Shown: in pieces, positions 25,280-33,343 of the stretch
How the letters are laid out: every line of letters starts with the position of its first letter
Numbering within the stretch: the first letter of the stretch is position 1
Made by a program: the position numbers and the translations under genes
NCBI GenBank assembly: GCA_027488985.1
Contig: JAIYAR010000003.1
Location: 248,001 to 312,000, forward strand
Length of the DNA: 64,000 nt
DNA from: Comamonadaceae bacterium
GTDB taxonomy: Bacteria; Pseudomonadota; Gammaproteobacteria; Burkholderiales; Burkholderiaceae_C
Direction: 5' to 3'
Notes under the pieces: model-generated
Told to the model about the DNA's origin: nothing
Seen by the model: only the letters and a program-made list of their open reading frames with translations
Databases searched by the model: none

Positions 25280-26401
25280 ATGCACTCAGACAAACACTAC
25301 GACCTCTTGGTAGTGGGCAGCGGCATCATCGGCTTGGCCAGCGCTTATGCCGCACGCAAAGCGGGTTTGCGAGTCGCGGTGGTGGAGCGCCATGCGCGCT
25401 GCATCGGCGCCTCGGTGCGCAATTTCGGCTTTGTCACTGTCACCGGGCAACGGCGCGGCGAACACTGGAACCGCGCCATGCACACCCGCAATGTGTGGGA
25501 GCAGGTTGCGCCCCAGGCGGGCATTCAAGTGGTGCATCAGGGCTTGTTTGTGCTGGCCCAGCGTCCCGAAGCCATCACCGTGTTGGAAGCTTTTTTGAAG
25601 ACCGAAATGGGGGAAGGTTGCCGTTTGCTGAGCATTGCAGAAGCTAAGAAAACTTATCCCTCACTGCAAGACGGGCTGGGTGTGCTGCATAGCCCGCACG
25701 AACGCCGTGTGGAATCGCGCGATGCCATACCCCAACTCAGCCGGTGGCTGGAGCAAGAGATGGGCATTGATTTTTTCTGGAACACCACGGTGCACGGAAT
25801 CGACACCCCCTCTGTCCACACCAGCCGCGGCACCTTCCACGCCGAGCGCTGCATTGTGTGCCCCGGCCATGAACTCAACACCTTGTACCCGGAAGTCATT
25901 GCACAAGCCGGTATCCGCATGTGCACCCTGCAAATGCTGCGGGTGCAGCCTGCCTGCCCCATCCGCTTGCCGGGTTCGGTGATGTCAGACCTGAGTCTGG
26001 TGCGCTACGAAGGCTATGCCGACCTGCCCGAATCTGCGCCTCTGCGCGAGGTGCTGGAGCGTGAACAGGCCGCGTATCTGGAACAAGGCATTCACCTGAT
26101 CGCGGTCCAAAGTGCCGATGGTTCGCTGGTCGTAGGCGACAGCCATGTGTATGGCAACAGCGAGGCGCCATTTGCATCCGAACACACCGACGCGCTGATC
26201 TTGCAAGAGATGCACCGGGTGCTGGATCTGCCCGGTGCCACCATCAGCGAACGCTGGACTGGCACCTATGCCTCCGCCGCGGATGTGGTCTACAAAGTCC
26301 AGGCGGCACCAGGCGTCGTGGTGGGCATCGTCACAGGTGGAACCGGCGCCTCCACCTCGTTTGCATTTGCAGAAGAGCTGGTGCAAATGGCCTTGACCTG
26401 A
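25280..26401 (+). CDS. FAD-dependent oxidoreductase of phosphonate clusters (TIGR03364/PbfD-like)
   Basis: 373 aa, DAO-type flavoenzyme. The FAD-binding GxGxxG is VVGSGIIGLASAYAARKAG (about 11-29), followed by VVERHARCIGASVRNFGFV; the C-terminal FAD loop is GIVTGGTGASTSFAFAEEL. It belongs to the oxidoreductase clade seen almost only beside phosphonate genes. Related enzymes oxidise AEP or N-methyl-AEP to phosphonoacetaldehyde, which PhnX then cleaves (from knowledge of the family; not certain for this member). It is 23 bases after phnX and likely the last gene of the operon. Confidence 0.87.
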   Translation: MHSDKHYDLLVVGSGIIGLASAYAARKAGLRVAVVERHARCIGASVRNFGFVTVTGQRRGEHWNRAMHTRNVWEQVAPQAGIQVVHQGLFVLAQRPEAITVLEAFLKTEMGEGCRLLSIAEAKKTYPSLQDGLGVLHSPHERRVESRDAIPQLSRWLEQEMGIDFFWNTTVHGIDTPSVHTSRGTFHAERCIVCPGHELNTLYPEVIAQAGIRMCTLQMLRVQPACPIRLPGSVMSDLSLVRYEGYADLPESAPLREVLEREQAAYLEQGIHLIAVQSADGSLVVGDSHVYGNSEAPFASEHTDALILQEMHRVLDLPGATISERWTGTYASAADVVYKVQAAPGVVVGIVTGGTGASTSFAFAEELVQMALT

Positions 26402-26413
26402 GCATAATCACCT

Positions 26414-26974
26414 ATGGGCATTTCACTTGCATGGATCGCTGTTGAAACACTAGACGCCGATGAGGCGCTGGCACGACTGTCACTCGCGCGCACCGGGCAA
26501 GACAGTGAGTTCTTGTTTCAAGGAGTGAGTTGCCATGCATTGCCCCGAGGCTGGTTCATGGTGGCTGCCACCCCTTGCGATCACCGTATCGGCAACGCGC
26601 AAAGCATGGCCGCAGTTTCCCGAGGGTGCCGCGCCGTGGCGTTCGCGGTGGAGGAGCATGTCAACTTCGCATCCGCAGAGCTGTGGCAGGACGGCGCCTG
26701 TATCTGGCATGTGGAGCACGAGGCGGATCAAGGCAACGAACACATCGCACACAGCGGCAGCCTACCGCCCCGGTTTGCCGAACTACTGGCGGGCGTGGCA
26801 ACCGAAGACAACGAGGCACGGGACGCCTATTTCCACATGGATATACCGATCATCCTGGCCAAAGAGATCACGGGTTACCGGTTCGACGAAATCAACCCCG
26901 ATGTAGATAACACCGCTTTCGAGCGCTTGACAGACCTGCTGCCCAAAGCACCTTGGTGGAAGTTCTGGCGCTAA
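26414..26974 (+). CDS. Hypothetical protein
   Basis: 186 aa, soluble, acidic, with no signal peptide or membrane segment. It opens MGISLAWIAVETLDADEALA and ends PKAPWWKFWR, a Trp-rich tail. I recognise no domain. The gene starts 12 bases after the FAD oxidoreductase stop, so it may ride on the phosphonate transcript. A link to phosphonate use is not shown by anything in the protein itself. Confidence 0.7.
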   Translation: MGISLAWIAVETLDADEALARLSLARTGQDSEFLFQGVSCHALPRGWFMVAATPCDHRIGNAQSMAAVSRGCRAVAFAVEEHVNFASAELWQDGACIWHVEHEADQGNEHIAHSGSLPPRFAELLAGVATEDNEARDAYFHMDIPIILAKEITGYRFDEINPDVDNTAFERLTDLLPKAPWWKFWR

Positions 26975-27017
26975 CGCCTGTTCGGCTTAAATAGCCAGAC
27001 ACGACGAAAATCCGGCC

Positions 27018-27692
27018 ATGAACACTGCTCCGTCTTCGGCCGCCCTGAAACCCCTGTTTGCAACTGCCTGGCACGATGCCGGCGCGCGCACCGACGGCAC
27101 CGCGCTGTGCGAAGCACTGCTGGCCGCCTACGCCGAATCGCAGCGGCACTACCACAGCACCCAGCATCTGGCTGAGTGCCTGCAAGGGTTTGAAGCCGTG
27201 CGGCATCTGGCGCAGCAGCCTGCCGAGGTGGCGCTAGCGCTCTGGTTTCACGACGCGGTGTATGACGTACAGCGCCACGACAACGAAGTACAAAGTGCCG
27301 CTTGGGCCCGGCAAGCTCTCGCCACCGCCGGCGTGCAAGCCGCAGTGGCAGAGCGCGTCTACGAGCTGGTCTTGGCGACCCGCCACACCAGCGTGCCCGC
27401 CACGGGCGATGCGCAATTGCTGGTGGACATAGACCTCTCCATCTTGGGCACCGATGCGCAGCGCTTTGCGCAATACGAGCAACAAATCCGCAATGAATAT
27501 GCCTTCGTACCTGAGGACGTGTTCCGCAGCAAGCGCAAAGAAGTGCTGCAGTCATTTGCCAACCGCCCCCGCATCTACTGCACCGAGCACTTTTATGCCG
27601 CACTGGAGGCCCGTGCGCGGGCGAATCTGGCGCGGGCGGTGCGCTCACCCCGCCGCCCCAGCGACTCCACTGCCCCTCACGGTCTCCGGTAA
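27018..27692 (+). CDS. Predicted metal-dependent HD-type phosphohydrolase (COG4339-like)
   Basis: 224 aa, all-helical. Metal-ligand motifs of the HD superfamily variant are visible: RHYHSTQHL (about 43-51), LWFHDAVYD (about 75-83), and LVDIDLSILG as the later Asp. The C-terminal tail (RRPSDSTAPHGLR) is poorly conserved and overlaps the converging NlpC gene by 16 bases. Substrate unknown. Confidence 0.82.
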   Translation: MNTAPSSAALKPLFATAWHDAGARTDGTALCEALLAAYAESQRHYHSTQHLAECLQGFEAVRHLAQQPAEVALALWFHDAVYDVQRHDNEVQSAAWARQALATAGVQAAVAERVYELVLATRHTSVPATGDAQLLVDIDLSILGTDAQRFAQYEQQIRNEYAFVPEDVFRSKRKEVLQSFANRPRIYCTEHFYAALEARARANLARAVRSPRRPSDSTAPHGLR

Positions 27693-28168
27693 CTCACCTG
27701 CTGCTTAGCCCAGTACGACGAATTCAAACGATCCAGCCGTACCGTACCGCCCGCAGAAGGCGCATGCACAAAGCGGCCTTCACCCACGTAGATGCCGGCA
27801 TGGTTGGCGCGTCCGTTTTGTGCGAAGACAACCAAGTCACCCGTACGCAGGCTGGGCGCGGGGATGCTGGTTCCCCAATCGATCAGGCCGCCAGTGGTGC
27901 GTGGTGCCACCACGCCGGCGCGCTGTTTGTAGACATAGCCGATCAGGCCACTGCAATCGAAGCCGCTGGCGGGGGTGTTGCCGCCGTAGCGGTAGGGCGT
28001 GCCCACCAGGCCGATCGCCATGACGGTGACGTCGTTGGCCTGCTCCAGCGTCAGGCGGGCCGGCGGTTGGGGAGCCACGACGGGTGATGGGGGTGCGGTC
28101 GGAGTACTGGAACAACCCGCCAACACCATGACAGCAGCGGCAACCCAAGGGGCACACAGCTTGCGCAT
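27677..28168 (-). CDS. NlpC/P60 (C40) family peptidase, lipoprotein
   Basis: 163 aa. The start at 28168 follows GGAGG and overlaps the TAA of the upstream MFS gene (TAATG). A lipoprotein signal peptide with lipobox LAGC (Cys19) leads into a Pro-rich linker and the NlpC domain: catalytic Cys in GFDCSGLIGYVY, His in NHAGIYVG, third residue near FVHAPS. It probably cuts cell-wall peptide stems in the periplasm. It appears co-transcribed with the Bcr/CflA gene, an unexpected pairing. Confidence 0.9.
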   Translation of the reverse strand: MRKLCAPWVAAAVMVLAGCSSTPTAPPSPVVAPQPPARLTLEQANDVTVMAIGLVGTPYRYGGNTPASGFDCSGLIGYVYKQRAGVVAPRTTGGLIDWGTSIPAPSLRTGDLVVFAQNGRANHAGIYVGEGRFVHAPSAGGTVRLDRLNSSYWAKQQVSYRRP

Positions 28169-29400
28169 TACACCTCCTCCCCGCGCCGACCAATCTCGGG
28201 CCAGCGGCTGCGAATGAATACCCATGAGCACAGGCCCACACACATCATCAGCACCGAGGCGCTGGCCAAGCCGATGGCCGAATGCATGACCAGGGGCGAC
28301 ACCACACCGGCCACGATGCCGTTGGCTGTAGACCCCACAAACATCTGCAGGCTCGACGCCATGCCACGGCGGTCGGGGTGCAGGTCCAGCACCAGCAATG
28401 TCACTACCGGCACCATGAGCGACCAGCCGAAAGCAAAGATAGCGATAGGAAACAGCGCCCAACTTACATGCGTCTTGAACAGCACATTGGCCACAAGGTT
28501 GATGACGCCAATGGCGAGCATGATGGCAAAGCCGTTGCGGATCTGGCGCTTCGGGCTGATCTTGCCGGCCACCCGGCCGCTGACAAATGCACCACCCATG
28601 ATGCCGCCGATGGTGAGCACAAAGAACCAGAAGAACTGCTGCGGCTGCAGCCCCAGGATTTCGCCCAGAAAGACGGGGGCACTCAGCACATACAAAAACA
28701 TGCCGTTGAACGGAATGCCGCTAGCCAGCGCCAGCAACAAGAAGCGCGGGTCGGAGCCCAGCTTCCAATAGCCGGCCAACAGGTTTTTGACATGGAAGTG
28801 CTGGCGCTGCGCCGGTGGCAAGGTCTCGGGCAACAAAAAGTAGTTGGACGTCCACAGCGCGATACCCACCGCGGCAAGGAACCAGAAGATGCCGTGCCAA
28901 CTGGCATGGATCAGCAGCCAGCCGCCCACCATGGGCGCAATGGCAGGAGCCACCCCGAAGAAAATGGTGACCTGGCTCATGACCTTTTGCGCTTGCGACG
29001 GGGGGTACACATCGCGAATGACCGCGCGTGAAATCACAATGCCCGCTCCAGTGCACAAACCCTGCATGGCCCGAAAAAAAATGAGCTGGCCAATGGTTTG
29101 TGACATCGCACACCCCACCGACGCCGCCGTAAACGCCGCCAGACCCCATAGCACCACCGGGCGCCGCCCGAAGCTGTCTGAAATGGAGCCATGGAACAGC
29201 GCCATGAAGGCGAAGCCGAACAAGTAGGCCGACAGCGTTTGCTGCATCTGCACCGGCGTCGCCCCCAGCGATTGGCTGATGCCGGCAAACGCAGGCAGAT
29301 ACGTATCAATAGAGAACGGCCCCAACATCCCCAGCAAGGCGAGCAGGATGGAGAACGCCCATTGCGGGGCACGCCAGAGTTTTTGGGCTTCGGGAGTCAT
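28168..29400 (-). CDS. Bcr/CflA family multidrug efflux MFS transporter
   Basis: 410 aa, twelve predicted helices. The N-terminus (LGPFSIDTYLPAF) and the loop DSFGRRPVVLWGL are diagnostic of the Bcr/CflA branch, which exports drugs such as bicyclomycin or chloramphenicol and also amino-acid-like solutes. The start codon of the NlpC lipoprotein overlaps its stop. No local regulator is evident. Confidence 0.92.
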   Translation of the reverse strand: MTPEAQKLWRAPQWAFSILLALLGMLGPFSIDTYLPAFAGISQSLGATPVQMQQTLSAYLFGFAFMALFHGSISDSFGRRPVVLWGLAAFTAASVGCAMSQTIGQLIFFRAMQGLCTGAGIVISRAVIRDVYPPSQAQKVMSQVTIFFGVAPAIAPMVGGWLLIHASWHGIFWFLAAVGIALWTSNYFLLPETLPPAQRQHFHVKNLLAGYWKLGSDPRFLLLALASGIPFNGMFLYVLSAPVFLGEILGLQPQQFFWFFVLTIGGIMGGAFVSGRVAGKISPKRQIRNGFAIMLAIGVINLVANVLFKTHVSWALFPIAIFAFGWSLMVPVVTLLVLDLHPDRRGMASSLQMFVGSTANGIVAGVVSPLVMHSAIGLASASVLMMCVGLCSWVFIRSRWPEIGRRGEEV

Positions 29401-29492
29401 GGGTTACAGCAAGCGGGAACAGCCTGCTATTGAACCACGCCCCAGCAACCCGGTGCCCCCAAAGGCTGAACCGCTAAACCATCAACGCGATA

Positions 29493-30242
29493 TCACCGAG
29501 CAAGGTAACCGCCGTCGACCGGGTAATACGCTCCGGTGACAAACGAAGCACGTTCTGAGGCCAACCACACCACCAGCTCCGCCACCTCCGCGGCCTGCCC
29601 CAATCGGCCCATGGCATGTGCGGCAACCAGCATGGCGTGGGTGGCAGGGTCTTCTGAGAGTTTGCTGACCATGGGCGTCTCAATAAAGCCCGGCCCCACC
29701 GCATTCACCCGCACGCCTTGCGCGCTGTACTCCAGCGCAGCCACTTGGGTCAGCCCCACGACCCCGTGCTTGGCTGCGGTGTAGGCCACCGAGCCCGTGA
29801 AGCCCACTGCCCCCAACACAGAGGCGATGTTGACGATCGAGCCACCACCATGTTTGAGCATCGCCTCAATTTGGGCCTGCATGCCGTAGAACACGCCGCT
29901 AAGGTTGATGTTGAGCACACGGGCCCAGCCGTCCAGCGGATAGTCTGCCGTGAGGGCCGTAGGGCCACCGATGCCTGCGTTGTTGCAGGCAATGTCCAAC
30001 CGGCCGTAATGCACCACTGCACGTGCCACCAAGGCCTGTGCTTCGGCGGGCTTGCCCACATCGGCCGCCACAAAAATCGCTTCACCACCCTGCGCGCGCA
30101 CTAAAGCCACAGTGTCGGCCCCGGCCTCCAGCTGCACATCGGACACCACCACGCGGGCGCCTTCGCGCGCCAACAACAAGACCACTGCGCGGCCTATGCC
30201 CGATGCGGCTCCGGTGACCAGCGCCACTTTGTGTTTCAACAT
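29493..30242 (-). CDS. Short-chain dehydrogenase/reductase
   Basis: 249 aa from the ATG at 30242, which has AGGAGA upstream. It shows the cofactor motif TGAASGIG, NNAG, Ser in NIASVLG, and YTAAK in place of the common YSASK. SDVQ after strand 2 points to NAD. The substrate is unknown. It lies 111 bases downstream of the GlxA-type regulator and may be part of, or controlled with, that operon. Confidence 0.9.
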   Translation of the reverse strand: MLKHKVALVTGAASGIGRAVVLLLAREGARVVVSDVQLEAGADTVALVRAQGGEAIFVAADVGKPAEAQALVARAVVHYGRLDIACNNAGIGGPTALTADYPLDGWARVLNINLSGVFYGMQAQIEAMLKHGGGSIVNIASVLGAVGFTGSVAYTAAKHGVVGLTQVAALEYSAQGVRVNAVGPGFIETPMVSKLSEDPATHAMLVAAHAMGRLGQAAEVAELVVWLASERASFVTGAYYPVDGGYLAR

Positions 30243-30316
30243 TACGTCTCTCCTGCCATGCACGTGCGGCAAGACACCGCATGGAGTCAGAGTAGGTAAC
30301 GCGACGCTGCATGTCG

Positions 30317-30330
30317 GTTCGCTGGCGAAC
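30317..30330. repeat. Short palindrome between regulator and SDR genes
   Basis: GTTCGC-TG-GCGAAC, a 6-bp dyad in the 111-base gap upstream of the SDR gene. It is either an operator or a hairpin; no T run follows. Confidence 0.35.
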
Positions 30331-30353
30331 TCTCGCCCCCAATTCACATAGGC

Positions 30354-31313
30354 TCAGTCAGCCACTCGCGCACTTCCCGGCGAACCGGTTTCGTACTTTC
30401 GCCACACGCGGCGCAGGTCGCGTGCAGACGCAAAGCCGCAAGCTTCAGCCACACGCTCGACCGACATGCCAGGGCGTGCCAACAACTCTTTGGCGCGGGC
30501 AATGCGCAGCTGCTGCTGGTACACCACCACACTGATGCCGGTGTGTTGCGCAAACAGGCGACTCAGGTGCCGGGGACTGACGCAGGCCACAGTAGCCAGG
30601 TCGGCCAGACTCCAGTTGCGCTGTGGCTCACGGGCCATGGCATCTTGCGCGCGGTGGACCGCGGGGTGCATGTGGTTGCGGTGCGCCAGCCAGGGCGACA
30701 TTTGCGGATCGTGGGTGCCGCGGCGCTGGTACATAACCAAGCGGCGGGCCACGCGCGCTGCCAGCTCTGCCCCGGCCTCCTGCTCAATCAAGTACAGAGC
30801 GAGGTCAATCCCGGTGGTAATGCCTGCGCTGGTGAGCACACCGCCATCGTCCACGAAGATGCGGTCCGACACCACCTGAGCGCTGGGGGCCAGGGCCTGC
30901 AAGTCAGCAATCAAAGTGTGGTGAGTGGTGCAGTGCCGGCCGTCCAGGCATCCGGCTTGCGCAAGCAATAAGGCTCCCGAGCAGATGCTGGCTATGCGTG
31001 TGCCCGCTTGGGGTACGGCACGCAGCCACTGCACCACAGAGCGGGCCTCGGGGGTGGCGTAGTCCTCCACCTCATTGCTGTTACCCACCACCAGGACCAG
31101 GCTGCGCGCTGGCAGGGTGGCGGGTAGCGCCTCCAGCCCTGAGAGGCACGTGCCCAAAGAGGTCGGAATGTCATTTTGCGGGCCACAGGCATGCAGATCG
31201 ATAGGGGCTCCCATGTCGCGTGCCATGCGCAAGGCCTCTGCCGGACCGGCGTAGTCCAGCATCAGCACATTGGGCGTGAGCACCAGATAAATGTGGAGCA
31301 CGGCGTCGTTCAT
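30354..31313 (-). CDS. GlxA-type transcriptional regulator (DJ-1/PfpI + AraC)
   Basis: 319 aa. Residues about 5-170 form a DJ-1/PfpI amidotransferase-like domain with the nucleophile-elbow region SICSGALLLAQAG; the C-terminal 100 residues carry two AraC helix-turn-helix motifs (SLADLATVACVSPRHLSRLF and VERVAEACGFASARDLRRVW). The ATG lies in the ATGA overlap with the upstream EamA gene. It probably regulates this operon or the neighbouring SDR gene. The effector is unknown. Confidence 0.9.
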   Translation of the reverse strand: MNDAVLHIYLVLTPNVLMLDYAGPAEALRMARDMGAPIDLHACGPQNDIPTSLGTCLSGLEALPATLPARSLVLVVGNSNEVEDYATPEARSVVQWLRAVPQAGTRIASICSGALLLAQAGCLDGRHCTTHHTLIADLQALAPSAQVVSDRIFVDDGGVLTSAGITTGIDLALYLIEQEAGAELAARVARRLVMYQRRGTHDPQMSPWLAHRNHMHPAVHRAQDAMAREPQRNWSLADLATVACVSPRHLSRLFAQHTGISVVVYQQQLRIARAKELLARPGMSVERVAEACGFASARDLRRVWRKYETGSPGSARVAD

Positions 31314-32254
31314 CCCGCGTTCCGGAATTGCTGAACAAGCGCGATCCACCGCGTCATCAAGGGCCCACCGAACACATTGAACAGCAAGCCCGCCATCAGC
31401 AGCGCGCCACCGGCAAAGTGCACCGGACGCAAGGCCTCTCCGAACACCAGCCAGCCCGTGGTCAAGCCCACCACCGGCACCAGCAGTGTGAACGGCGCGA
31501 CCCGGTTGGTCGCGTAACGGGACATGAGGTGCGTCCACAAGCCATAGCCCAGCAAGGTAGCTGCCCAAGCGAGGTAGGCGATAGCCGCGAATGTGCTCCA
31601 GCCGATGTGCTGCATGGCGGAGGCTATTGCGTCAGGCCCCTCCATCACCACGGAGAGCGCCAGAAACGGCACGGGCGGCACCAGACTGGCCCACACCACA
31701 AAGGCCAGTTGGTTCATGGGGCCGTAGCGGCTCACGGTGCGGGTCACGATATTGCCGCAAGCCCACATGACGGCCGCTGCCACGGTGAGCAAAAAGCCCA
31801 GCAGCGGCATGGACACGCCAGCGCCTGCCGGCCCAGCTGCGCTACCAATCAACACCAAGCCGCAGGCGGCCAGCAACAACCCGGCCATTTGGTTGGCCTG
31901 CCAACGTTCCTTAAGCCACCAGGCTGCCAGCAACAGGGTGAAGAACGATTGCGACTGCAGCACCAGCGAGGCCAGGCCCGAGGGCATGCCCACGTGGATG
32001 GCGGTGAACAAAAATGCAAACTGCCCCACCGAAATGGTGAGGCCATAGGCGAGATACCAACGCAGGGGCACCTTGGGCGGCTTCATGAACAACAGGGCCG
32101 GGAACGCCGCCAACGTAAAACGCAACGCCCCGAGCAGCAAAGGTGGCACGCCCACCACCCCCACCTTGATGACGGCAAAGTTCACGCCCCACACCAGAAT
32201 GACCAGCAACGCCAGCCCCAGGTCTTTGGGGTGCATGGGCTGAGCCGCGCTCAT
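31310..32254 (-). CDS. EamA/DMT-family transporter (YdcZ/PecM-like)
   Basis: 314 aa, ten predicted helices in two EamA repeats (VILVWGVNFAVIKVG at the first helix). The ATG at 32254 overlaps the DUF1272 stop (ATGA), and its stop overlaps the start of the GlxA-type regulator in the same way, so the three genes form a tight operon. Likely a metabolite exporter; substrate unknown. Confidence 0.9.
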   Translation of the reverse strand: MSAAQPMHPKDLGLALLVILVWGVNFAVIKVGVVGVPPLLLGALRFTLAAFPALLFMKPPKVPLRWYLAYGLTISVGQFAFLFTAIHVGMPSGLASLVLQSQSFFTLLLAAWWLKERWQANQMAGLLLAACGLVLIGSAAGPAGAGVSMPLLGFLLTVAAAVMWACGNIVTRTVSRYGPMNQLAFVVWASLVPPVPFLALSVVMEGPDAIASAMQHIGWSTFAAIAYLAWAATLLGYGLWTHLMSRYATNRVAPFTLLVPVVGLTTGWLVFGEALRPVHFAGGALLMAGLLFNVFGGPLMTRWIALVQQFRNAG

Positions 32255-32517
32255 GCAGATGCCGCCGGGTCCGCTTGGGGCGCGCATCCCTGCGGCTTGA
32301 ACACCCGCTCAGCGGAGGGCAGGTTGTTGGCCAGCTTGGCGGCCAAGCGCACCGGGCGGCGCACCAGCTCGCCACCGCAATTGGGGCAAATACCTTGCAA
32401 CTTGGTATCTGCACAGTCCGCACAAAACGTGCATTCAAACGAACAGATGCGGGCATTCAGGGCGGCGGGCGGCAAATCGGTATTGCAGCACTCGCAGTTG
32501 GGGCGGAGTTGGAGCAT
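32251..32517 (-). CDS. DUF1272 small zinc-ribbon-like protein
   Basis: 88 aa with eight or more Cys in the pattern CECC, CSFECTFCADC and CPNCGGEL, which should bind metal as treble zinc ribbons. The C-terminal third is basic (RRPVRLAAKLANN). The family is small and functionally uncharacterised, often beside DMT exporters. Here it sits between a cysteine hydrolase gene and an EamA gene with a 4-base overlap to the latter. Confidence 0.85.
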   Translation of the reverse strand: MLQLRPNCECCNTDLPPAALNARICSFECTFCADCADTKLQGICPNCGGELVRRPVRLAAKLANNLPSAERVFKPQGCAPQADPAASA

Positions 32518-32543
32518 GGCGGTTTCGATCTCAGGGCGACGAA

Positions 32544-33116
32544 TTATTGGGCGGATGGCAAACTGGCTAGGCAGGTAGCTACATCCACGATACGCGCAAA
32601 CCGGTCTTGCAAGACCAGCTCGGTGCGGGTGGTGATGTCTTCTGCGCTGAAGGTGCGCCCGCTGCCGGCGTGGGTCATGGGGAAGGTCAAGGTGGCTTCG
32701 GACACAAAGTCCACTGCGTAGCCCAGGTCCGAGCCCACACGGGCCGTGGTTTCGCAACATTGCTCGGTCCGGATGCCGGAGATGAGGAGCTTGCCCACCC
32801 CTTGGCGGCGCAGCCACAAGTCCAGACCGGAATCGGTAAAGGCGTTGTGGGTGTGTTTGTCGAAGCGCACATCAGGGTTACTGGGCAACCAAGGCAAGGG
32901 CTTCACAAACCCGGAGTCCTCACGAAACGGCCCGGTCAAACCCACATGAAAGATGTGCACGACCGGCACACCGGCTGCGCGGCAACCAGCTTCCAGACGC
33001 AGCAAAGCGGCCTCAAAGGGGCCAAGAATGCCCTGCGACCAAAAGGGCATTTGGGTGAAAGATTGCTGCACATCAATGATGATGAGCGCAGGTTTCAGGG
33101 TAGATACTGAGGACAT
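32544..33116 (-). CDS. Isochorismatase-family cysteine hydrolase
   Basis: 190 aa from the ATG at 33116. It has the Asp-Lys-Cys triad: Asp in LIIIDVQQSF, Lys in RFDKHTHNAF, Cys in IRTEQCCETT. Family members hydrolyse amides, or isochorismate-type ethers. First gene of the operon running through DUF1272, EamA and the GlxA-type regulator. The substrate is unknown; the operon could handle a nitrogenous amide with export of the product. Confidence 0.88.
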   Translation of the reverse strand: MSSVSTLKPALIIIDVQQSFTQMPFWSQGILGPFEAALLRLEAGCRAAGVPVVHIFHVGLTGPFREDSGFVKPLPWLPSNPDVRFDKHTHNAFTDSGLDLWLRRQGVGKLLISGIRTEQCCETTARVGSDLGYAVDFVSEATLTFPMTHAGSGRTFSAEDITTRTELVLQDRFARIVDVATCLASLPSAQ

Positions 33117-33343
33117 AGAAGGACACCTGTTTAGAAGATATGGATCTATCGTATTGCTTATAAATACTGCGCGGAATGACATATTCCGACAATCACAGGA
33201 CAAAAAGCGCCAAAATTTTGTCGATTGGTTTTCCGTTTAAATAGTGGCCTGCCTCTATTTCGATACACGAGGGTCACCCAAAGCACTCTTTTGTGTCCAA
33301 AAGCCCAGACAATGCATCGGATAAACCATAAAAGGAGACAAAA

